A DNA stretch of 64,000 nt from Pedococcus sp031456495 (GCF_031456495.1 NZ_JAVDUW010000001.1:1674001-1738000), one strand, 5' to 3'; numbered from the stretch's first letter, positions 7,596 through 15,964 are shown. A program made the numbers and translations. Notes: generated from the sequence alone by a model not told the origin.

Positions 7596-8729
7596 GTGAA
7601 GTTCCGGGTCGAACGTGAGGTCCTCGCCGACGCCGTGACCTGGGTGGCCCGTGGCCTGCCGGCCCGACCGCCCGTCCCGGTGCTCGCGGGAGTCCTGATC
7701 GAGGCGAACGACGAGGGGTCGCTGACCCTGTCCGCGTTCGACTACGAGGTCTCGGCCAAGGTCACGGTCCCCGCCGACGTGAGCGAGGCAGGTACCGTCC
7801 TCGTCCTCGGCCGGCTGCTCGCCGACATCTCCCGCAACCTGCCGGCCAAGCCGGTCGACGTCACGACCGACGGCAGCAAGGTGTCGGTGACCTGCGGGTC
7901 CAGCCGGTTCAGCCTCATGCAGATGCCGGCCGACGACTACCCGACCCTGCCGACCGCCCCCGAGGCCAGCGGCACCATCGCCGGCGACGTCTTCACCAAG
8001 GCGGTCGCCCAGGTGTCCGTCGCCGCCGACCGCGGCGACACCCTCCCGATCCTCACCGGCGTGCGGGTCGAGATCGAGGGCTCCAAGGTGACGCTGCTCG
8101 CGACCGACCGCTACCGGTTGGCCATGCGCGAGCTCACTTGGAACCCCAACAGCACCGACGCGACGCACCTCGCGCTCGTGCCGGCCCGCACCCTCTCCGA
8201 GACGGCCAAGGCCCTCGGCGCGTCGGGCTCGATCGAGATCGCCCTCGGCTCGTCCGCCGGGGGCGACGGCCTCGTCGGGTTCGAGGCCGGCCAGCGCCGC
8301 ACCACGACCCGACTGCTCGACGGCGAGTACCCCAAGGTCACCTCGATCTTCCCCACCAGCGTCGAGAGCGAGGCAGTGGTCTCCACCGGCGAGCTCGTCG
8401 AGGCGGTCAAGCGCGTCGCGCTGGTCGCCGAGCGGAACACTCCCGTGCGGCTGAGGTTCACCGACGGCCAGGTCGCGATCGAGGCCGGCACCGGCGACGA
8501 CGCCCAGGCGTCCGAGGCGGTCGAGTCGACCCTCACCGGCCCCGAGCTCGAGATCGCGTTCAACCCCCAGTTCCTCCTCGACGGCCTCGGCGCCGTGGGG
8601 ACGCCGTTCACGCGGCTGTCGTTCACGCAGCCCTCGCGCCCGGCCGTGCTGTCCGGTCAGGAGGAGCAGGACGGCGAGGCCGACACCTCCTACCGGTACG
8701 TCCTCATGCCGGTCCGCTTCGCCAGCTGA
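7596..8729 (+). CDS. dnaN: DNA polymerase III sliding clamp (beta subunit)
   Basis: DnaN forms the ring-shaped dimer that tethers DNA polymerases and many partners to DNA. The 377-residue protein begins VKFRVEREVLADAVTWVARG, matching the actinobacterial clamp N-terminus, and has the three repeated clamp folds; the end (SYRYVLMPVRF) is the canonical clamp C-terminus. The GTG at 7596 is chosen over upstream GTG 7578 because AAGGGCGG lies six bases before it. It heads a same-strand run with gnd, recF and dciA. Separation from dnaA by two genes and 2 kb is unusual. Confidence 0.97.
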   Translation: MKFRVEREVLADAVTWVARGLPARPPVPVLAGVLIEANDEGSLTLSAFDYEVSAKVTVPADVSEAGTVLVLGRLLADISRNLPAKPVDVTTDGSKVSVTCGSSRFSLMQMPADDYPTLPTAPEASGTIAGDVFTKAVAQVSVAADRGDTLPILTGVRVEIEGSKVTLLATDRYRLAMRELTWNPNSTDATHLALVPARTLSETAKALGASGSIEIALGSSAGGDGLVGFEAGQRRTTTRLLDGEYPKVTSIFPTSVESEAVVSTGELVEAVKRVALVAERNTPVRLRFTDGQVAIEAGTGDDAQASEAVESTLTGPELEIAFNPQFLLDGLGAVGTPFTRLSFTQPSRPAVLSGQEEQDGEADTSYRYVLMPVRFAS

Positions 8730-8905
8730 CCCGCCCCCCGCGGCGCCGGACCCTGGCGCCTCCCCGCGCCGGACCCTCCTCGCTTCGCGGGGCGAGCACC
8801 CCCGGGCGTAGCCTGAGCCACGCCCCACCGGGCCTGCGGGTGTGCCGGGTGGCCGGCACAGCGGCGTACCCGCGTCCCCCTGGACAGCACGGAAAGGCTC
8901 CTCAC

Positions 8906-10000
8906 ATGCAGCTCGGTCTGATCGGTCTCGGCAAGATGGGCGGCAACATGCGCGAGCGGCTGCGCCGCGCAGGGCACGAGGTGGTCGGGTTCGACTTCAA
9001 CCCCGACATCTCCGACGTGAAGTCGCTCGCCGCGCTGGTCAAGGCCCTCGACGCCCCGCGCGTGGTCTGGGTGATGGTGCCGTCGGGCGACCCGACCCGC
9101 CAGACCGTGGCCAAGCTCGGCGACCTGCTCGAGAAGGGCGACCTGGTCATCGACGGCGGCAACAGCCGCTTCACCGACGACTTCGAGAACGAGAAGCTGC
9201 TCAAGGGCAAGGGCATCGGCTACCTCGACTGCGGCGTCTCCGGCGGCATCTGGGGCCTGGAGAACGGCTACGGCCTCATGGTCGGCGGCTCCGCGGCCAA
9301 CGTGAAGAAGGCCATGCCGCTGTTCGACGCGCTGCGGCCGGAGGGCCCCCGCGAGGAGGGCTTCGTCCACGCGGGCAAGGTCGGCGCCGGGCACTACACG
9401 AAGATGGTCCACAACGGGATCGAGTACGGGCTCATGGCCGCCTACGCCGAGGGCTACGAGCTGCTCGAGGCCAAGGACATCGTCACCGACGTCCCGGGCG
9501 CCTTCAAGGCGTGGACCCGCGGCACCGTCGTCCGGTCGTGGCTGCTCGACCTGCTCGTCGACGCGCTGGAGAAGAACCCGCACCTCGAGGACGTCTCCGG
9601 CTACACCGTCGACTCCGGCGAGGGCCGCTGGACGGTCGAGGAGGCCATCGCCAACTCGGTGCCCATGCCGGTCATCTCGGCCTCGCTGTTCTCCCGGTTC
9701 GCCTCGCGCCAGCAGGAGTCGCCGACGATGCAGGCCGTTGCGGCGCTGCGCGGCGGGTTCGGCGGCCACCAGGTCATGACCGTCGCCGAGGGCGAGAAGC
9801 TGCGCGCCGAGGGTGCCCCCAAGCACGAGAAGGAGGCCCAGGCCAAGGTCGCGCCGAAGGAGAAGCCGACCAAGAGCGCCGCGAAGGCCGCCGCCAAGGG
9901 TCGGAAGGCCGCCTCGGCCGGCCCCTCCTCCGGCACCGGCTCGACCGGCGGTTCGGGCGCGACCTCGGGCTCGGGGTCCACCCGCAAGCGCAGCCGGTGA
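8906..10000 (+). CDS. gnd: 6-phosphogluconate dehydrogenase, decarboxylating (short YqeC/GndA type)
   Basis: The enzyme oxidises and decarboxylates 6-phosphogluconate to ribulose 5-phosphate. The protein opens with the Rossmann motif MQLGLIGLGKMGGNM, has the substrate region DCGVSGGIWGLENGYGLMVGG and the catalytic helix KMVHNGIEYGLM. The catalytic core is about 300 residues, the short form that is usually NAD-linked, dimeric or tetrameric. Residues ~305-364 form a Lys/Ala then Gly/Ser tail ending RKRSR that is not part of the family. The ATG at 8906 has GGAAAGG upstream; a -10-like TAGCCT lies at about 8814 in the 176-base gap after dnaN. Placement of gnd between dnaN and recF is a recurrent actinobacterial arrangement. 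Confidence 0.94.
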   Translation: MQLGLIGLGKMGGNMRERLRRAGHEVVGFDFNPDISDVKSLAALVKALDAPRVVWVMVPSGDPTRQTVAKLGDLLEKGDLVIDGGNSRFTDDFENEKLLKGKGIGYLDCGVSGGIWGLENGYGLMVGGSAANVKKAMPLFDALRPEGPREEGFVHAGKVGAGHYTKMVHNGIEYGLMAAYAEGYELLEAKDIVTDVPGAFKAWTRGTVVRSWLLDLLVDALEKNPHLEDVSGYTVDSGEGRWTVEEAIANSVPMPVISASLFSRFASRQQESPTMQAVAALRGGFGGHQVMTVAEGEKLRAEGAPKHEKEAQAKVAPKEKPTKSAAKAAAKGRKAASAGPSSGTGSTGGSGATSGSGSTRKRSR

Positions 10001-10035
10001 CCGCCGGGCCCGCTGCGGGCTGATCGGCAGGACCC

Positions 10036-11235
10036 GTGCACGTCCGTCACCTGTCCGTCGCCGACTTCCGCAGCTACGCGACGGCCGAGCTCCCGCTCGA
10101 GCCCGGGGTCACGACGCTCGTCGGCCTCAACGGCCAGGGCAAGACCAACCTCGTCGAGGCGATCGGCTACCTCGCGACCCTGTCGAGCCACCGGGTCGCG
10201 ACCGACCAGCCGCTGGTGCGGTTCGGCGCCCAGCAGGCCGTGGTCCGCGGGGCTGTCGTGCGCGAGGGCCGGGAGACCCTGCTCGAGCTCGAGCTGAACC
10301 CCGGCCGGGCGAACCGGGCCCGGCTGGGGCGATCCCCTGTCTCCCGGCCGCGGGACGTGCTGGGCACCCTGCGAACGGTGCTCTTCGCCCCCGAGGACCT
10401 CGCGCTGGTCAAGGGCGACCCCTCCGAGCGACGCCGGTTCCTCGACGACCTGCTCGTCGCCCGCCAGCCGCGGTGGGCGGGGGTGCGCAGCGACTACGAC
10501 AAGATCCTCAAGCAGCGCGGGGCCCTCCTGCGTTCGGCCCAGCCGGTGCTGCGACGCGGCGGTCGCCGACGACCGCCCCGACCCGGCGAGGAGTCCGAAG
10601 CGGACGCGCGCGCGTCGGCCCTGCACACCCTCGACGTGTGGAACGACCACCTCGCGACCGTCGGCTCCCAGCTGCTCTACGCCCGCCTGCGGCTGGTCCG
10701 CGACCTCGGCCCCTACCTGGGGAAGGCCTACGACGAGGTGAGCGCCGGCCAGTCCGACGCGCGCATCGCCTACAAGAGCTCGCTGCGCGAGGAGACAGCC
10801 GCCCGCATCGCCGTCGGCGAGGTGCCCGAGGCCGACGAGCTGCGCCGAGAGCTGCTGGCCACGCTCGACGAGGTGCGCGACCGCGAGGTGGAGCGCGGCG
10901 TCTCCCTCGTCGGCCCGCACCGCGACGACCTCGTCCTCACCCTCGGCGAGCTCCCGGCCAAGGGGTACGCCAGCCACGGCGAGTCCTGGTCCTTCGCGCT
11001 CGGCCTCAAGCTCGCGGCATACCAGCTGCTGCGCCACGACCTGGGCGAGGACCCGGTGCTCATCCTCGACGACGTCTTCGCCGAACTCGACTCGGGCCGG
11101 CGCGAGCGGCTCGCCGCGATGGTGGCCGACTGCGAGCAGGTGCTCATCACCGCGGCCGTCGAGGCGGACGTGCCGGCGGGTCTGGCCGGCCGGTCGTATG
11201 CCGTGAGCCTGGGCGAGGTGGTCCAGCGTGCCTGA
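10036..11235 (+). CDS. recF: DNA replication and repair protein RecF
   Basis: RecF is an SMC-like ATPase that helps load RecA at gaps. The 399-residue protein has Walker A GLNGQGKTN (residues ~30-37), the family block VLFAPEDLALVKGDPSERRRFLD, the signature segment SHGESWSFALGLKLA and Walker B LILDDVFAELD. A short basic Pro/Arg insertion (around residues 172-190, RRGGRRRPPRPGEE) interrupts the middle. The start is GTG 10036. Its stop overlaps the dciA start by eight bases, so the two are translationally coupled. Confidence 0.96.
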   Translation: MHVRHLSVADFRSYATAELPLEPGVTTLVGLNGQGKTNLVEAIGYLATLSSHRVATDQPLVRFGAQQAVVRGAVVREGRETLLELELNPGRANRARLGRSPVSRPRDVLGTLRTVLFAPEDLALVKGDPSERRRFLDDLLVARQPRWAGVRSDYDKILKQRGALLRSAQPVLRRGGRRRPPRPGEESEADARASALHTLDVWNDHLATVGSQLLYARLRLVRDLGPYLGKAYDEVSAGQSDARIAYKSSLREETAARIAVGEVPEADELRRELLATLDEVRDREVERGVSLVGPHRDDLVLTLGELPAKGYASHGESWSFALGLKLAAYQLLRHDLGEDPVLILDDVFAELDSGRRERLAAMVADCEQVLITAAVEADVPAGLAGRSYAVSLGEVVQRA

Positions 11236-11854
11236 GCTGCCGGGCCGGGGGGACGGGTCACAGCCCGTGCCACCCAACGCACTCCCGGTCGACCGGGCGC
11301 CGGTGGATGAGCCGCCGGCGCCGGCGGCGCCGGCGGACGGAACTCCGGGAGCCGCGGCCGATCCGGAGGCGGAGGACGCCGCGGCCGCGGCCCTGCAGCG
11401 CGCCCGTGCTGCCGCCCGGGAGAAGGGGCTGCGCCCGGGCCTGAAGCCGATGCGCCGTCGCCGGCCCGGCGTGGACGGCAGCCGCGCCAACCGGGACGGC
11501 CGCGACCCGCTGTTGCTCGGCGACCAGATGGACCGGCTGCTCGTGGACCGCGGGTGGCAGGTCGACGTCGCGGTGGGTTCGGTCATGGGGCGGTGGCCGC
11601 AGATCGTCGGGGACGAGGTGGCCCAGCACTGCACGCCGGTGACGTTCGAGGGGGGCGTGCTCACCGTGCGCGCCGACTCCACCGCCTGGACGGTGCAGCT
11701 CACCCTGCTCGAGTCGAGCATCATGGAGCGGATCGAGGCCGAGAGCGGCAAGGGCACGGTCAGCGCGCTCAGGATCGTCGGGCCGAGCGCCCCGTCCTGG
11801 TCCCGGGGCCCGCGCCGGTCCCAGGGCCCGGGTCCCCGCGACACCTACGGCTGA
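11228..11854 (+). CDS. dciA: DciA-like DUF721 protein
   Basis: DUF721/DciA proteins load or recruit the DnaB helicase in bacteria lacking DnaC/DnaI; the recF-DUF721-gyrB order is classic in actinobacteria. The 208-residue protein has a Pro/Ala-rich N-terminal ~65 residues, then a basic block (LRPGLKPMRRRRPG) and the conserved core: LLVDRGWQVDVAVGSVMGRWPQIVG, AQHCTPVTFEGGVLTVRADSTAW and LLESSIMERIEAESG. It starts inside recF at GTG 11228. Its 3' end overlaps the convergent tetR stop by 10 bases. Here gyrB is 5 kb further on because a TetR-SDR-protease-lipoprotein block intervenes. Confidence 0.9.
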   Translation: MPELPGRGDGSQPVPPNALPVDRAPVDEPPAPAAPADGTPGAAADPEAEDAAAAALQRARAAAREKGLRPGLKPMRRRRPGVDGSRANRDGRDPLLLGDQMDRLLVDRGWQVDVAVGSVMGRWPQIVGDEVAQHCTPVTFEGGVLTVRADSTAWTVQLTLLESSIMERIEAESGKGTVSALRIVGPSAPSWSRGPRRSQGPGPRDTYG

Positions 11855-12444
11855 GCGGTGAGCGACCTCAGCTCGTCCAGGGCGTGGTCGAGGTGATCCT
11901 GCAGTGAGCGGTCGTCCCCCGAGGCGATCCACCTCGCGAACGCGACCCGGAAGACACTGACCCCGGCCTCGGCGGCGAGGGTGGCCCGGTCGGTCGGGAC
12001 ACCCTGTGCCACGAGCGCGTCGGCCAGGGCGTCAGCGAGCGACCCGAGCTTGAGCAGCTCGCGCTCGCGCAGGGAGGGCTCCGCCTCGATGACGGCCTGC
12101 CGGCGGGTGGCGAACCCCTTCATGGCGGGGGTGAAGTAGGACCCCGCTCCTCGCAGCGCAGCGGCCACGAGGTCGAGCGCCCCGGTCGACCCGGGTCCCT
12201 CGGTCGTCGGGCTCGTGGTCGTCGGGCCCGTGGTCATCGGCTCGACGAACCTGGCGACGAACTGCTCCTGGCCGTCGAACAGCACCTCACGCTTGTCGGC
12301 GAAGTGGCGGTAGAAGGTCCGTTCGGTGAGCTCGGCCCGGGCGGCGATCTCCGCGACCGTCGTCTGCTCGTACCCGTGCTCGGAGAACAGGTCGAGGGCG
12401 GCGTCACGCAGCCGCGCCCGCGCTCCCGGCTCCCATCGACCCAT
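11845..12444 (-). CDS. TetR/AcrR-family transcriptional regulator (controls divergent SDR gene)
   Basis: The 199-residue protein has a strong helix-turn-helix: YEQTTVAEIAARAELTERTFYRHFADKREVLF (residues ~25-55). The C-terminal ligand domain is helical and unassigned. ATG 12444 is chosen over ATG 12453 because TAGGAT (12457-12452) forms a -10 box ending seven bases before 12444, implying a leaderless transcript. It is divergent from the SDR gene at 12559, and two operator-like palindromes fill the gap. The 3' end overlaps dciA by 10 bases. Confidence 0.88.
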   Translation of the reverse strand: MGRWEPGARARLRDAALDLFSEHGYEQTTVAEIAARAELTERTFYRHFADKREVLFDGQEQFVARFVEPMTTGPTTTSPTTEGPGSTGALDLVAAALRGAGSYFTPAMKGFATRRQAVIEAEPSLRERELLKLGSLADALADALVAQGVPTDRATLAAEAGVSVFRVAFARWIASGDDRSLQDHLDHALDELRSLTAQP

Positions 12445-12458
12445 GACGGCCATCCTAG

Positions 12459-12513
12459 GTGATGTCAGAGTCTGTCATGGGAGTGGTAGCGTGATGTCAC
12501 ACCCTGACATCAC
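12459..12513. promoter_or_regulatory. Two TetR operators in the divergent promoter
   Basis: GTGATGTCA-N5-TGACATCAC at 12491-12513 is a perfect 9-bp inverted repeat. A second copy, GTGATGTCA (12459-12467) -N5- TGTCAT (12473-12478), shares the left arm and spacing but has a degenerate right arm. The second site directly abuts the tetR -10 box; the first is positioned to control the SDR promoter. This is a textbook autoregulated divergent pair. Confidence 0.85.
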
Positions 12514-12558
12514 AACCAGAGGTCGCCGAGCCCGGGCGACCACGGAAAGGCAGGAACC

Positions 12559-13455
12559 ATGCGCGTGTTCGTCACCGGAGCATCCGGCTGGATCGGATCG
12601 GCCGTCGTGCCCGAGCTGCTCGCCGCGGGGCACGAGGTGAGCGGCCTCGCCCGGACCGACACGTCTGCAGCGGCCCTCGAGGGCCGTGGCGTGACCGTCG
12701 TCCGCGGGGACCTGGACGACCTGGACTCACTGCGTCGCGGCGCCCGCGCGGCCGAGGCGGTGGTCCACCTGGCCAACAAGCACGACTGGAGCAATCCGGC
12801 GGAGTCGGTCCGGGCCGAGCGCGCTGCCGTCGAGACCCTCACCTCCGAGCTCGAGGGAAGCGGGCGGCGACTGCTCCTCGCCTCCGGCGTGGCATTCCGG
12901 GTCGACGGGCGGGCACCCACCGAGGACGAGCAGAACCCCGCCCGTGGCCCACAGGCGCCTCGTGGTGGCACCGAGTCCCTGGCGATGGAGTTCGTCGAGC
13001 GGGGCGTGCACTCCGTGGCGCTGCGGTTCGCCCCCACGGTCCACGGTCGGGGCGACCACGGCTTCATCGCCAGCATCGTCGACGTCGCCCGCCGCACGGG
13101 TGTCGCGGCCTACCCGGGGGACGGGGACAACCGCTGGTCCGCGGTGCACCTGCTCGACGCCGCCCGGCTCGTCGCCCTGGCCCTCGACGCCTCCCCTGCG
13201 GGCTCCGCGGTGCACGCGGTAGCCGAGGAGGGCGTGACCACCCGGGACATCGCCGAGGCCATCGGTGCGCGGCTCGGTCTGCCGACACGCTCCGTGGCCC
13301 CCGACGACGTGGCGGACCACTTCGGCTGGATCGGCGGCTTCTTCGCCATGGACCTGTCCGCCGGGAGCGACCCGACCCGGGCGCGGCTCGGGTGGTCACC
13401 CACGCACCCCACGCTGCTCGAGGACATCGCGGCCGGGGCCTACGACGGGGCCTGA
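12559..13455 (+). CDS. NAD(P)-dependent epimerase/dehydratase-type SDR
   Basis: An extended/atypical short-chain dehydrogenase of 298 residues. The Rossmann glycine motif is MRVFVTGASGWIGSAV; the NAD-binding acidic turn VVRGDLDDLDSL follows, then VVHLANKHD. The usual YxxxK is not obvious: the aligned region reads GGTESLAMEF, so the protein may be a sugar-nucleotide-like or atypical SDR rather than a classical dehydrogenase. The C-terminal half contains NRWSAVHLLDAARLVALAL, a substrate-domain pattern common in NAD-dependent epimerase-like proteins of soil actinobacteria. The ATG has AAAGGCAGGA upstream. Regulation by the adjacent TetR protein is strongly suggested by the operators. The substrate is unknown. 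Confidence 0.85.
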   Translation: MRVFVTGASGWIGSAVVPELLAAGHEVSGLARTDTSAAALEGRGVTVVRGDLDDLDSLRRGARAAEAVVHLANKHDWSNPAESVRAERAAVETLTSELEGSGRRLLLASGVAFRVDGRAPTEDEQNPARGPQAPRGGTESLAMEFVERGVHSVALRFAPTVHGRGDHGFIASIVDVARRTGVAAYPGDGDNRWSAVHLLDAARLVALALDASPAGSAVHAVAEEGVTTRDIAEAIGARLGLPTRSVAPDDVADHFGWIGGFFAMDLSAGSDPTRARLGWSPTHPTLLEDIAAGAYDGA

Positions 13456-13489
13456 CCCCCGGGCGGGCGCCTCGCCCCGCGCACGGCCG

Positions 13490-14245
13490 TCAGGGGTGGA
13501 AGCGCCCGTCGCGTGGGGCGAAGACCGGGAGGGCGTCGGCGTCGGAGTAGCGACCCCGCAGGTACTCGTCCACCCAGGCCAGCCGGTCGTCGTACCCCGA
13601 CTCGGCCACCACCCGGGCGCAGACCGCCTCGAGGTCGACCTCGGTGTGCCGCAGCGACACCTGGCCGCCGCGCAGCAGTGCCCACGCGCCCCCCGGGCGC
13701 CCGTACGGCATACCGATGCTCCCCCGGTTGACCACCCAGCGACGGTCCACCAGGCGCGCGAACGGCATGTGGGTGTGGCCGCACAGCACGGTCCGCACGT
13801 CGTCGGGCAGCCCGGAGAACGCCTCGGCCCAGCGCTCGAGCCGGGTGTCGACGAGCACGACCTCCTCGTCGTCGCGGGGCGACCCGTGGCACGCGAGCAC
13901 CGACCCGAACCCGTCGACGTCGACGGTCACCGGGTGCGGCAGGCCGGCCAGCAGCTCGACCTGGTCGGGGCGCAGCTGGGACCCGGCCCACTGCGACTCC
14001 GGGTGCTCGCTCGTGCCGCCGCGGGCGACGTCGACCAGCTCGCGGTCGGCGTTGCCGCGCACGAGCACGGCCCGCTCCCCCAGGGCGGCGAGCGCGTCGA
14101 GCGTCTCGACCGGCATCGGTCCGGCGGCGTGGTCGCCGCAGACGACGACGAGGTCGGCGGCCGCGACGTCCGGTTCGGCGAGCACCGCCTCGAGGACGGG
14201 CAGCACCCCGTGGACGTCGGACAGGACCGCGACGGACTCGACCAT
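13490..14245 (-). CDS. YfcE/MJ0936-type metallophosphoesterase
   Basis: A calcineurin-like metallophosphoesterase of 251 residues. Metal ligands are visible in order: LSDVHG (Asp and His), VVCGDHAAG (Asp; the usual GDxVxxGP), VRGNAD (GNxD with His replaced by Ala: GNAD), LACHGSP (His) and VLCGHTHMPF (GHTH). The replacement of the usual H in GNHD/E is common in this subfamily. ATG 14245 is preceded by TACGGT (14257-14252) with a six-base gap, so a leaderless transcript is likely. The substrate is unknown; relatives act as phosphodiesterases. It is convergent with the SDR gene and divergent from the M4 protease. Confidence 0.88.
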   Translation of the reverse strand: MVESVAVLSDVHGVLPVLEAVLAEPDVAAADLVVVCGDHAAGPMPVETLDALAALGERAVLVRGNADRELVDVARGGTSEHPESQWAGSQLRPDQVELLAGLPHPVTVDVDGFGSVLACHGSPRDDEEVVLVDTRLERWAEAFSGLPDDVRTVLCGHTHMPFARLVDRRWVVNRGSIGMPYGRPGGAWALLRGGQVSLRHTEVDLEAVCARVVAESGYDDRLAWVDEYLRGRYSDADALPVFAPRDGRFHP

Positions 14246-14389
14246 GCAGCGACCGTATGCCGTGCCCGGCCCGTGCGGCCGGCTGTTCGCCGCCGGCGGA
14301 TCGGGGTGGAACGGGGCGGCTGGGCGGGTGGAGGGGCGCCCGGCGGCGTGCGGTCGCCGCTGTCGGGGGACGGGAGCACCATTGGGCCC

Positions 14390-15964
14390 ATGCCCGAGAT
14401 GTCCGAGTCGCACCGCTGCACGATCGTCCCGCCCTACCTGCTCGAGGCGCTGTCGCGGCAGGGGTCCGGCGAGGTGGCGCACTGCGCCTCCCGGACGCTC
14501 GACCGCGACGGGGAGTGGCGCTCGCGACGGGGCGCCGGCGGCGGACGCCCCGGGGCTGCCGGCGGCGGACGCCCCGGGGCTGCCGGCGGCGGACGCCCCG
14601 GGGCTGCCGGTGGTGGGGCTGCCGGTGGTGGGGCTGCCGGTGGTGGGGCTGCCGGTGGGGCGACCGCCCGGCCGGCCGGGGGCGGTGGGGTCGCCCCGGA
14701 CGACGGGACCACCCCGCAGCGCGTGGTCAGCGACGCCGGCGGCACGCAGACGCTCCCGGGGCGCCGGGTCCGCGGTGAGGGCGACCCCACGACGGGCGAC
14801 GCCGCGGCCGACGAGGCCTACGACGGGCTCGGCGCGACGTGGCAGCTCTACCGCGACCAGTACGGCCGCGACTCCCTCGACGACGAGGGTCTGCCACTGC
14901 TCGCGACGGTGCACTACGGCACCGACTACGACAACGCGTTCTGGGACGGGACGCAGATGGTCTTCGGGGACGGCGACGGCCGCGTCTTCACCCGGTTCAC
15001 CGTGGCGGTCGACGTCATCGGGCACGAGCTCACCCACGGTGTCACCGAGCTCACGGCCGGCCTGACCTACCAGGGCCAGCCCGGGGCGCTCAACGAGAGC
15101 ATCTCCGACGTCTTCGGGTCACTCGTGCGCCAGCGCGCCGCCGGCGAGACGGCGGACCAGGCGGACTGGCTGATCGGCAAGGGCCTGTTCACCCCGTCGG
15201 TGAAGGGCGTCGCCCTGCGGTCGATGAAGGCTCCGGGCACGGCCTACGACGACCCCCAGCTCGGCAGGGACCCGCAGCCCGCCGACATGTCGGGCTACCT
15301 GCAGACCACCGACGACAACGGTGGCGTGCACATCAACTCCGGCATCCCCAACCACGCGTTCTACCTCGCCGCGACCGCCATCGGCGGCAACGCCTGGGAG
15401 GGCGCCGGCCAGGTCTGGTACGACGTCCTCACCGGCGGCACCATCGCCGCCGACTGCGACTTCGCCACCTTCGCCGGGCTCACGGTGGCCGCCGCCGAGG
15501 CCAGGTATGCCGCGGGCTCACCGCAGGCGCGCGCCGTGCGCGACGCGTGGGTCCGGGTGGGTGTGCTGTCCGGGTCGGCCGCGTCCGGCGCTGCCGGCTC
15601 GGGTGGCGCCGGTGCCGCAGCTGCCGGCTCGGCGTCGGATGGTGGTGCGTCGGGCGGTTCCGCGTCGACCGGCGCGGCCCAGCCCGGTGCTGCGGTGCGG
15701 GTGCGCCGGACGGGCGGCATCGCCGGTCAGCAGCGTCACCGCACCGTCGCGCTGGCCGAGCTGCCCGACGCCGACGCGCACGCGTGGCGCGGGCTGCTGG
15801 CCGACGACGGGCTGGACGCGCTGGCTGCCCGTCGGGGGCGCGTCGTCCCGGACGCGTTCACCTACCACGTCGCCTGTCCCCCGGACTCCGACGAGGTGGA
15901 CCTGGCCGAGCTGGACCTCCCCGAGGACGTCCGCGACCTGCTCAGCCGGACGCTCGACGGCTGA
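14390..15964 (+). CDS. M4 (protealysin-like) metalloprotease fused to an emfourin-like inhibitor domain
   Basis: A 524-residue protein with no signal peptide. The N-terminus CTIVPPYLLEAL is the protealysin-type propeptide motif. A Gly/Ala/Arg/Pro repeat linker follows (residues ~48-87, from DNA tandem repeats). The thermolysin fold carries zinc ligands HELTH (212-216) and Glu 236 in NESISDVFG, spaced as in M4, and GGVHINSGIPNHAFY with the catalytic His. A second Gly/Ala/Ser linker (~395-430) leads to residues ~435-524, which match my knowledge of emfourin (the protealysin inhibitor): VRVRRTGGIAG, FTYHV and a C-terminal LPEDVRDLLSRTL. Known emfourin genes normally lie next to the protease gene; here protease and inhibitor are one polypeptide. 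A -10-like CACCAT (14377-14382) ends seven bases before the ATG. Confidence 0.88.
   Translation: MPEMSESHRCTIVPPYLLEALSRQGSGEVAHCASRTLDRDGEWRSRRGAGGGRPGAAGGGRPGAAGGGRPGAAGGGAAGGGAAGGGAAGGATARPAGGGGVAPDDGTTPQRVVSDAGGTQTLPGRRVRGEGDPTTGDAAADEAYDGLGATWQLYRDQYGRDSLDDEGLPLLATVHYGTDYDNAFWDGTQMVFGDGDGRVFTRFTVAVDVIGHELTHGVTELTAGLTYQGQPGALNESISDVFGSLVRQRAAGETADQADWLIGKGLFTPSVKGVALRSMKAPGTAYDDPQLGRDPQPADMSGYLQTTDDNGGVHINSGIPNHAFYLAATAIGGNAWEGAGQVWYDVLTGGTIAADCDFATFAGLTVAAAEARYAAGSPQARAVRDAWVRVGVLSGSAASGAAGSGGAGAAAAGSASDGGASGGSASTGAAQPGAAVRVRRTGGIAGQQRHRTVALAELPDADAHAWRGLLADDGLDALAARRGRVVPDAFTYHVACPPDSDEVDLAELDLPEDVRDLLSRTLDG
14534..14650 (+). repeat. Tandem repeats inside the M4 protease gene
   Basis: Three exact 24-base units (14534-14557, 14558-14581, 14582-14605; beginning GCCGGCGGCGGACGCC) are followed by three exact 15-base units GCCGGTGGTGGGGCT (14606-14620, 14621-14635, 14636-14650). 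Both keep the frame and encode a Gly/Ala/Arg/Pro linker between propeptide and catalytic domain. Exact identity at the DNA level suggests recent slippage and length polymorphism. Confidence 0.95.

Noticed and set aside
12559..13455. Classical Tyr-x-x-x-Lys short-chain dehydrogenase
   Set aside because: The expected YxxxK is not found; the protein is called an atypical or extended SDR.
14534..14650. CRISPR-like array from the tandem repeats
   Set aside because: Units are directly adjacent with no spacers, are in frame, and lie within the M4 gene; no cas genes are present.
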